A stretch of 13,159 bases of DNA, taken from contig CALMAV010000450.1 of NCBI GenBank assembly GCA_937859895.1, positions 1 to 13,159 on the forward strand, in the 5' to 3' direction. Made by a program: the position numbers and the translations under genes. Of this stretch, positions 1-5,589 are shown in pieces. How positions within the stretch are numbered: the first letter of the stretch is position 1; the number at the start of each line of letters is the position of its first letter. A model generated the notes under the pieces. That model was not told where the DNA came from, made no database searches, and saw only the letters and a list, made by a program, of their open reading frames with translations. Origin of the DNA: an uncultured Bryobacterales bacterium (lineage in GTDB: Bacteria > Acidobacteriota > Terriglobia > Bryobacterales > Bryobacteraceae).

Positions 1-243
1 GCCGGCGGCTGGGCCGGTGAGACTGCCCAGAAGTTCGCGGCTCTCTTAGCTGATCTTATGGGTCCGGCCGTGTTTTTGGCCTACTCAATGACTGCCTGGA
101 GTCTTGCTAACCAATTTGGCTGGACTGCTTCTTTTCTTTTTGCGACGGGTCCTTTGTCGAATTGGCTCGTCTGGCTTGGGTTCGCATTGATTCTGAATTT
201 CGCTGCTAGCATTCTAAAGCGCCGGACACAGATCAAGAGCTAA
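1..243 (+). CDS. Small membrane protein, C-terminal part (5' end outside window)
   Basis: The frame is open from base 1 to a TAA at 241-243 (80 residues visible), so the gene most likely starts upstream of the window. An internal ATG at 58 could also be the start. The visible part has a short amphipathic stretch followed by two hydrophobic segments (about residues 21-40 and 50-73). It ends in a basic tail (KRRTQIKS), which suggests a cytoplasmic C-terminus under the positive-inside rule. I do not recognise a family. It lies 65 bp upstream of the rhomboid gene on the same strand and could share a transcript with it. No catalytic or metal-binding motif is visible. Confidence 0.5.
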   Translation, partial: AGGWAGETAQKFAALLADLMGPAVFLAYSMTAWSLANQFGWTASFLFATGPLSNWLVWLGFALILNFAASILKRRTQIKS

Positions 244-308
244 CTCGCAGGGCCCTTGTGCCCGGCTTGCTTTTCCCTGTTATGTTGGATTGAGGATTTC
301 CTCCCGCA

Positions 309-1070
309 ATGCCAATCAGTTCGCGTTCGTACGTGAATCGGTATACCCCTTCCAATCGTTTTCCGACCGGCCTCAAATGGCTGCTTATCGTTAACATCGC
401 GATTTTCGTCGCAGCTTACATTCTCAGACAGAGTGTAGGCGCTTCCTTTTTCGATAACCTCGCGCTCGTTCCGTCGCAGGTGGTGACAACCTTTGCCGTT
501 TGGCAGTTGGTCACCTATATGTTTCTCCACTTCGGCATTTCGCACATTCTGTGGAATATGCTCGGGCTCTGGTTCTTCGGAGCCGAAATTGAGCGCCTCT
601 GGGGCACCAAACGTTTTCTCCAGTACTACTTTCTGTGCGGAATTGGCGCAGGCGTCACGGTTGTGTTGATGGCCTACATATTCAGCGGCGTGGATGTCCG
701 AACGGCTGGTGCGTCCGGCGCTATCTACGGCATGCTGATGGCCTACGCGCTGCTCTTTCCAGACCAGACAATTCTTTTTGGATTTCTGATACCCCTAAAG
801 ACCCGCGTGTTCGTCACAATCATTGGCGCCGTTCTTCTATTGCAATCGTTTTCGGCTACGGTCGGTGGCCAAGGCGGCACTATCTCGGTGCTCGCGCACC
901 TCGGTGGTTTGGTGACCGGCTATTTACTTTTGCGCGGCAAGCGTCTACAAACTCAGATCCGCCAACCGATTAGCGCTGGAATCAAAGACTGGAAGTTGCG
1001 CCGCGCCAAACGGAAGTTCGAAGTCTATCTACAGAAGAAGAACTCAGATCGCGATCGCTGGGTTCATTGA
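309..1070 (+). CDS. Rhomboid family intramembrane serine protease
   Basis: This 253-residue protein has about six hydrophobic segments and the full rhomboid signature. An HxxxN motif is at H79/N83 (HILWN), the catalytic serine is in GASG at S136, and the catalytic histidine is H197 in the last core helix (AHLGG). Rhomboids are Ser-His dyad proteases that cut transmembrane substrates within the inner membrane. The region after TM1, through the L1 loop and WG motif (ERLWGTKRF), matches the family. The C-terminal 40 residues are very basic (KLRRAKRKF) and probably cytoplasmic. The ATG at 309 is the natural start; a GAGGA lies somewhat far upstream (about 292-296). The stop overlaps a possible TTG start of the next gene, so the two may be co-transcribed. 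The substrate is unknown. Confidence 0.93.
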   Translation: MPISSRSYVNRYTPSNRFPTGLKWLLIVNIAIFVAAYILRQSVGASFFDNLALVPSQVVTTFAVWQLVTYMFLHFGISHILWNMLGLWFFGAEIERLWGTKRFLQYYFLCGIGAGVTVVLMAYIFSGVDVRTAGASGAIYGMLMAYALLFPDQTILFGFLIPLKTRVFVTIIGAVLLLQSFSATVGGQGGTISVLAHLGGLVTGYLLLRGKRLQTQIRQPISAGIKDWKLRRAKRKFEVYLQKKNSDRDRWVH

Positions 1071-1087
1071 GGCGTCAGTCAATCAAC

Positions 1088-2296
1088 ATGAAGCGTCGAC
1101 AGTACTCCATTCCCGCCTTAGTTTGCGCCCTTCTTTTAACGGGAGCCGTTCCTTTCATTACGGCAGGCCAGGACGGACCGCAGAACACAAACAACGACTC
1201 CGTTGCTAAGCCTAAACGAAGGCCGCAAACACCTCCGCCGGACGACAAGGATACTGATTCAACGCCGGCTGAGAGCACACCTCCGCCTGCGCCGACCACC
1301 ACGGAAGCGCCGCGCATCCCCTCTGAATACAAGCGTCCCAAAGCAGGCGAGACAGCCCCGGCCGATTCCCCTACCTTCCGGTCTAATGCCACCACGGTCA
1401 GCGTGGATGTGGCCGTTTTGGACGATAAGAACCGGTTTATTCCGAAGATTCCCGCTGGCAACTTCCGCATCCTCGAAGATGGAGTTCCGCAGCAGATTGC
1501 TCAAGCAGGTACCGGCGAAGCACCGATGACCATTTGCATGGTGATCGAGTTTAGCGGCCGGTTTCAGGCATTCTGGTCGCGAGGCTGGTATGAAACGCTG
1601 CAGGCCTCGTATACCTTTCTCGACACCCTCAAGCCCGACGACAACGTTGCAGTCGTAACATTCGACCTGCGCACGACGATTCTTTCGGACTTCTCACCCG
1701 ATAAACGGAAAGCGGAAGAAGCAATGAGAATGCTTCGTATCCCTGGCTTTAGCGAGTCGAACGTCTTTGACGCGCTTACCGACATGGCCAGCCGCATGCA
1801 AAATATCGAAGGCCGCAAAGCAATCTTGTACATCGGCTCAGGCTTGGACACCTTCAGCAAAATCACGTATGACCAAGCCCGCCGTTCTCTTCAAGAGTCG
1901 GGCGTGCCAGCGTACACGATCAGCGTGCTGCAAATCTCCCGTCTTCTGGCCGACTCACGGGGCGGTGGCTTTGGCGGCGATAATATTACCTTTCTGCAGG
2001 CAGACAATGAGATGCGAACGTTCGCGCGCGAAACGGGCGGCATGTCATTCTTTCCTCGCTTTGTTGGCGAGTACCCCTCCGTGTTTCAGCAAATCGAGCA
2101 GTCGCTACGGAGCCAGTACGCCTTCGCTTATCACCCGACAAATACAGCACGCGACGGCAAGTTCCGGCGCATTAGGGTGGAGCTGGTTAACCCTGAAAAC
2201 AATATGCCGCTCCGCATTAACAATGAAAAGGGCAAGCCTGTTAAGTACCAGGTAATTGCTAAAGCCGGCTACAAAGCCCCGCGCGAAGTGGATTAG
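1088..2296 (+). CDS. Secreted VWFA-related (Acidobacterial-type) domain protein, degenerate MIDAS
   Basis: This 402-residue protein begins with a signal peptide (basic MKRRQ, hydrophobic about 8-25, likely cut near TAG-Q). A Pro/Thr-rich linker of about 60 residues (about 45-98) follows. After it comes the arrangement of the VWFA-related Acidobacterial family: a beta-rich lead-in (VSVDVAVLDD... FRILEDGVPQQI, about 103-138), then a von Willebrand A fold (about 147-285), then a C-terminal strand-rich segment typical of the family. The metal site that normally reads DxSxS reads E154-F-S156-G-R158, so two of its three ligands are replaced. I chose the ATG at 1088 because it places the signal peptide at the N-terminus. 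A TTG at 1067 overlapping the rhomboid stop would add seven residues. Neither has a clear ribosome binding site. Family members are secreted or envelope proteins of unknown role. Confidence 0.85.
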   Translation: MKRRQYSIPALVCALLLTGAVPFITAGQDGPQNTNNDSVAKPKRRPQTPPPDDKDTDSTPAESTPPPAPTTTEAPRIPSEYKRPKAGETAPADSPTFRSNATTVSVDVAVLDDKNRFIPKIPAGNFRILEDGVPQQIAQAGTGEAPMTICMVIEFSGRFQAFWSRGWYETLQASYTFLDTLKPDDNVAVVTFDLRTTILSDFSPDKRKAEEAMRMLRIPGFSESNVFDALTDMASRMQNIEGRKAILYIGSGLDTFSKITYDQARRSLQESGVPAYTISVLQISRLLADSRGGGFGGDNITFLQADNEMRTFARETGGMSFFPRFVGEYPSVFQQIEQSLRSQYAFAYHPTNTARDGKFRRIRVELVNPENNMPLRINNEKGKPVKYQVIAKAGYKAPREVD

Positions 2297-2410
2297 CTGG
2301 CATTTGAACCATCGGCCAATCGGTGTCAAGCACTGAATCTGGTTCGCTTGCATCGGCTTAGGAGTACGTTGCTATTCAGCTCTGCCGGTGTGTTACCTTC
2401 GCGGAGTCAG

Positions 2411-2869
2411 ATGAGATCCGCTCCAAGTAAACGCGCCCAGTTCTCAGCTGTAGTCCTTCTAGTTGACGACAACCTTGACGGTAGTCTTGCACGCGGGTCC
2501 GTGCTGAGTGAGCTAGGTTACAAAGTCCTAACCGCACGGTGTGGGCAAGAGGCGTTAGTGTTAGTCCGTAGCCACAGTGTCGACCTGATTATCACCGACT
2601 ACAAGATGGACCCGGTAAACGGTGTTGAGATGATTGCCTGTTTGCGCGCTGAGCAACGCCAGACGCCAGTCATTCTCCTGACGGGCTTTGCGGACGCATT
2701 GGGGTTGCGCCCCGAAGCAACCGGAGCCAACGTGGTTATTCAGAAGAGCGCGAATGAACTCTCAAGTCTGCTCAGGCACACAAAGCGGCTCCTGCAGCCA
2801 CCTCGTAAGCCCGCCAAGTCTCATGCTTCGGCCAAGCTTGCCAGCCGCTCCCACACTGCAGGCTCTTAG
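2411..2869 (+). CDS. Stand-alone response regulator receiver protein
   Basis: This is a single CheY-like receiver domain of 152 residues counted from ATG 2411. The acidic pocket is D19/D20 (LLVDDN), the phospho-acceptor is D63 (IITDYKM), the switch threonine is T91 (LLTGF) and the conserved lysine is K112 (IQKS). No output domain follows, only a basic, Ser/Ala-rich tail of about 25 residues (KPAKSHASAKLASRS). It may therefore act by protein contact or as a phosphate sink. ATG 2411 has a GGAG 4 nt upstream. An in-frame TTG at 2369 with AGGAG 4 nt upstream is an equally good alternative and would add 14 residues. No histidine kinase is adjacent, so it is an orphan regulator. Confidence 0.85.
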   Translation: MRSAPSKRAQFSAVVLLVDDNLDGSLARGSVLSELGYKVLTARCGQEALVLVRSHSVDLIITDYKMDPVNGVEMIACLRAEQRQTPVILLTGFADALGLRPEATGANVVIQKSANELSSLLRHTKRLLQPPRKPAKSHASAKLASRSHTAGS

Positions 2870-3006
2870 CCGGTAGCTGTCCATTGGTCGTCAATTGGAA
2901 GCCACTCGTCGGAATTTGCTGTTCGTGAAGTAACAGTTTAGGGCAGACTAGGTCAGACCCTGTCTTGGACCTTGTAAACTACCGATTCAAGTATCTGCTC
3001 GGCCTA

Positions 3007-3014
3007 GGGGAGGA
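3007..3014 (+). promoter_or_regulatory. Strong ribosome binding site for the 48-residue membrane protein
   Basis: The sequence GGGGAGGA lies 8 nt before a GTG at 3023. This is close to the ideal anti-16S match and spacing, and it decides the call of an otherwise easily missed small gene. Confidence 0.6.
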
Positions 3015-3022
3015 CTAAATCC

Positions 3023-3169
3023 GTGCCGCACAAGCATTCTGATTTTGGGGAACTGCTCGGAGATGAAGAGCAGAGTCAGCAGGACGAGAGGCGCGTTATC
3101 GTCGTTCTCGTTTGCATTATTATTTCCTTCGTTCTTCTGCCATTTCTGGAGCTTTTCACCCTCGAGTGA
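3023..3169 (+). CDS. Small single-span membrane protein (48 residues)
   Basis: A GTG start at 3023 and a TGA at 3167-3169 enclose 48 codons. The first half is hydrophilic and acidic (FGELLGDEEQSQQDERR, about residues 8-24). The second half is one continuous hydrophobic helix (VIVVLVCIIISFVLLPF, about 25-41) with a short acidic end (ELFTLE). The ERR just before the helix is an ordinary cytoplasmic-side anchor, so the predicted topology is N-in with a cytoplasmic acidic head. The gene has the best ribosome binding site of the left half of the window. I do not recognise a family. It stands alone between the orphan response regulator and the decayed IS element. Longer open frames overlap this stretch on both strands, but they give implausible proteins and have no comparable ribosome binding site. 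Confidence 0.55.
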   Translation: MPHKHSDFGELLGDEEQSQQDERRVIVVLVCIIISFVLLPFLELFTLE

Positions 3170-3247
3170 CAGGGACAAATCAGGAGTTTGTCGGAGATTG
3201 CGCTGCATTCCGGAAGTAGTTGGCTTTCTTAGCTCGCTGGGATGGCA

Positions 3248-4554
3248 GACTGAGAGGCGATTGGTAGGTGTAGGTGAGGGCTGGACACTCAAGCAAGTCC
3301 GCTTTTTCGCTCAGGCAGGTTGCATTGTCTACCTTTGGCCAAACAGCTTGAGCAGGCTGTGAGTCAGACAGATCAGTTGCCACTTGGCTTGCATTCTCCC
3401 AAGTCCCCGCAAGAGCGTGCGTCGGAAGCCGCGGTGTTCTTTGATGTGGCCAAACACTGGCTCCACCATTCCCTGCCGTCTTTGATACAGCTGTCGGGCT
3501 TTGAGGTCCGTCAGGGTTTCGCGCATGGTCTGTGCCGCTTGAGTGCGTGGCGCGTCCCTTTGCAGTGAGTGTGTGCGGCGACTGCTATGGCCATCCGGCG
3601 GCACCAGCAGCTGAATGTGTTTGACCGCCTCGGCTGTGACGGTTTCGGTTTTCCGGTACCCGGCATTGGCTAACAGGGTTTCGGGGTTACGTCCGCGGAC
3701 GCCTTCACTTATTCCAGCATGGGCAGCAACTGATCGCGATCATTGACCTGAGGGGTGACCGCAGCGGCCACAATCACTTGCGCTTGGCCATCCACTGCGA
3801 CTTGTGCGTTGTAGCCTTGCCCGAAAGCATTGGCTTCGCTGTCCTTTGTAATCCGCGAGTCTGGATCGACGAATTTGTAGCGTGCCTTCGGTGCCGGCTG
3901 TTTGTTTTTGGCTCGCTTCCAGCGCCTCTTCTCGGTTTGTTGCGCGGCTTGCCTCCGGCCTCGGCGCGCTCGGGATGCTGCCTTCTCGGCCGCTTGCCGC
4001 CGCTCGGCTTCCAGCGCTGGCCTAGCCTGCTGCAGCTTGGCCCGTCGCCCCTCAACGGTGGCTAGCTCAGTCGGCAACTCGTCGCCACGCCCCCCCTTTG
4101 CCGGAGCGCCCATCTTCTTCTGCGTCCATGGGCTCGGCTTGCTCCAGCAACCGCCGACTCAGCGCCCCCAGCTCTTCGACAATGTGCTCGTGCGTGGCCG
4201 CCCGACGTGAGTTAGCATTGGCCTTCCCCTTCGTTCCATCGATGGCTACCACGCCCAGCTTGATCATCCCCGCTGCCTGAGACAGCAACAAGCGTGTTAA
4301 CAACAGCGAATGGTAGCCCAGCCGACCGCGTCCGTCCCTGGCATCGTGGACGGCCAAGATCGGTCCCAAGTTCAACAATTCGGTCACCTCTGCGATGAAC
4401 CGAGCCAGGTGTCCGGCCGGTAGCCAGTCTTGCAGCGATGGCGCAAGCAGCAACAACTGATCGAGGCTACTGTCCCGAAATCCTCGTCCCATGCCTCATC
4501 TTGCGCCCACTACATTTCTGCCGTCGATTGTTTTTTCCCGACACACTCTCAGTC
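3248..4554 (-). mobile_element. Decayed IS1182-type insertion sequence (boundaries tentative)
   Basis: The element carries a broken IS1182-family transposase on the minus strand. The tentative ends are a 9-bp inverted repeat, GACTGAGAG at 3248-3256 and CTCTCAGTC at 4546-4554. These lie 81 bp beyond the transposase stop and about 60 bp before its start, which is a normal spacing for an IS. Beyond the 9 bp the two ends are only loosely similar and I see no convincing target duplication, so the boundaries are weak. The length of about 1.3 kb is short for the family, in keeping with the internal deletion in the transposase. The right end touches the stop codon of the MerC-domain gene. Confidence 0.55.
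3329..4492 (-). pseudogene. IS1182-family DDE transposase remnant (deletion and frameshifts)
   Basis: Three reading frames together make one transposase. Frame one (4492 to about 4090) has the N-terminal signature (FRDSSLDQLLLLAPSLQDWL) and the first catalytic aspartate (VAIDGTKGKANA). About 60 residues expected between the LLLTRLLL and AGMIKLG segments are missing in frame. Frame two (about 4090 to 3709) has the DPDSR motif and the second catalytic aspartate (YNAQVAVDGQAQVIVAA). It is offset by one base at a run of seven G (sense strand). Frame three (about 3712 to 3329) continues with NPETLLANAGYRKTE and the catalytic glutamate region (VEPVFGHIKEHRGFRRTLLR), and ends at a TAG. It is displaced by a further base after LLPML. 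DDE residues survive, but the protein cannot be made intact. An ATG at 4490-4492 with a GAGG upstream is the original start. Confidence 0.88.
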
Positions 4555-4969
4555 AGCTCTCACTGCAGGGACACTGGCGGCAGAAGGTGTGGTTTAACCG
4601 ATGAGCAGCAATCATGAACCCGCTTCCAACCATTGTTAAAAGGATCTCTTGGGTGTGCGTGGCGAGCTGATCACCCCACCATGCTGTTCCCATCAGACAG
4701 CCAAGTCCGATGATCATGAATAGCAGTACCCGAAACCGCCGATGTCTACGATAGCCGCGAGCAAGCGCGATGGCTCCCAGGCAGGCAACCAAGATCGACA
4801 GAAAACGGTGCGTGTGCTCTTCAGATGGCAGGAAATGAGCCGAAACAATAAAGAAGGAAAAAATAACCGGTGATAGGACGCAATGGACGAAGCAGAGCGT
4901 CGAGGCCCAAATGCCGAGCTTATCGGCCGATATGCTAATCAGGAGTTTTCCGTCTCCTTTCCGTATCAC
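4553..4969 (-). CDS. MerC-domain membrane protein
   Basis: This protein of about 138 residues matches the MerC family, small inner-membrane proteins known from mercury uptake and also found with other metals. It shows the N-terminal ADKLGIWAS...CFVHC block with C26 and C30 (CxxxC). There are four hydrophobic segments (about 18-43, 55-72, 80-97, 108-122). It closes with AHRLNHTFCRQCPC, giving C130, C133, C135 and H123/H127 as possible metal ligands. I call the start at GTG 4969, whose GTGA overlaps the stop of the upstream transporter gene. A start about nine codons later is possible, after an AAGGAG at about 4951-4956 (only CTG or ATT are available there). A GTG at 5059 would lie deep inside the upstream gene. 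It is the third gene of the receptor/transporter unit. The IS remnant begins at its stop codon. Confidence 0.8.
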   Translation of the reverse strand: MIRKGDGKLLISISADKLGIWASTLCFVHCVLSPVIFSFFIVSAHFLPSEEHTHRFLSILVACLGAIALARGYRRHRRFRVLLFMIIGLGCLMGTAWWGDQLATHTQEILLTMVGSGFMIAAHRLNHTFCRQCPCSES

Positions 4970-5583
4970 ACACACCCACAGCCTTGTCCCCGCCAGGCAC
5001 GGCGGCCCTCCACAACGAGAATAGGAATGGCCAGCAGAGCCCCGAGTGAATCGAACCACCTGATGTGGAATAAAGCATTCACGGCAAGACTGATCAAGGT
5101 AAGAGCTGCCAAATAGGCGCAGGTAGCAGATTGGACCGCATCTGCTGCGAGCGCATGGTTGCGTGTTTCACGAGCCTTTCTGCGCTTGATCTGCGCAATG
5201 ACTGGCATAACAAGCAAAGCCAGCGCTGTGACCGTGATTCCTAGCAGGCTGGACTCAGCAGGAATTCGATACGAAAGAGCAATGGCAGAGCTGAGGAAGA
5301 CCACTCCGCATAGGGTGAAAAGCAAGATAGCGGCGAAGCGGGTGGCTCGTTTCTCGCTCAGCGGAAAGCCCGGCAGAAACTGCAGCAACACGACAACAGC
5401 GGACAGCAACTCGACCGAGCTGTCCGAACCAAATGCCAGCAATGCCGCGCTGCGTGCCTGCCGTGCTGCCAGCAAAGACGTACTACATTCAATGCACATC
5501 CAGGCGACCGTGAAGCTTTGAATCCAGAGGATCTCTCTATTGGCCGGAGTTCTCTGGATCACGGACTTCAAGGTAACCGCCAT
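4966..5583 (-). CDS. CDF-like cation transporter, variant metal site
   Basis: This is a 205-residue inner-membrane protein with about six hydrophobic helices and the general plan of the cation diffusion facilitator membrane domain, but without the cytoplasmic C-terminal domain. Helix 2 carries D54-S-S-V-E58, at the place of the usual DxxxD/HxxxD. The helix-5 block reads A-D148-A-V-Q151-S-A-T-C155, where classical members have ADAxHSxxD, so His and Asp become Gln and Cys. The C-terminus is GQGCGCV, and C30/C33 sit in helix 1. From memory, a group of short bacterial 'cation transporter' proteins shares the Q..xC form and a cysteine-rich tail, so this is probably a subfamily trait rather than damage. 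It starts 6 nt after the receptor stop and overlaps the MerC gene by 4 nt, so the three are surely one transcript. The substrate is not known; the cysteines suggest a soft metal. Confidence 0.75.
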   Translation of the reverse strand: MAVTLKSVIQRTPANREILWIQSFTVAWMCIECSTSLLAARQARSAALLAFGSDSSVELLSAVVVLLQFLPGFPLSEKRATRFAAILLFTLCGVVFLSSAIALSYRIPAESSLLGITVTALALLVMPVIAQIKRRKARETRNHALAADAVQSATCAYLAALTLISLAVNALFHIRWFDSLGALLAIPILVVEGRRAWRGQGCGCV

Positions 5584-5589
5584 GGATTG

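Noticed and set aside
285..308. GAGGATTTCCTC before the rhomboid start as a site hiding the ribosome binding site
   Set aside because: A two-base loop is sterically poor, and no longer stem supports it.
1048..1059. Self-complementary GATCGCGATCGC near the end of the rhomboid gene
   Set aside because: It is inside coding sequence, occurs once, and is explained by ordinary codons.
3045..3362. Longer rightward frame (about 105 residues) overlapping the 48-residue gene
   Set aside because: It lacks a ribosome binding site, its product is full of Ser, Phe, Cys and Arg with no clear domain, and the shorter frame has a far better start and composition.
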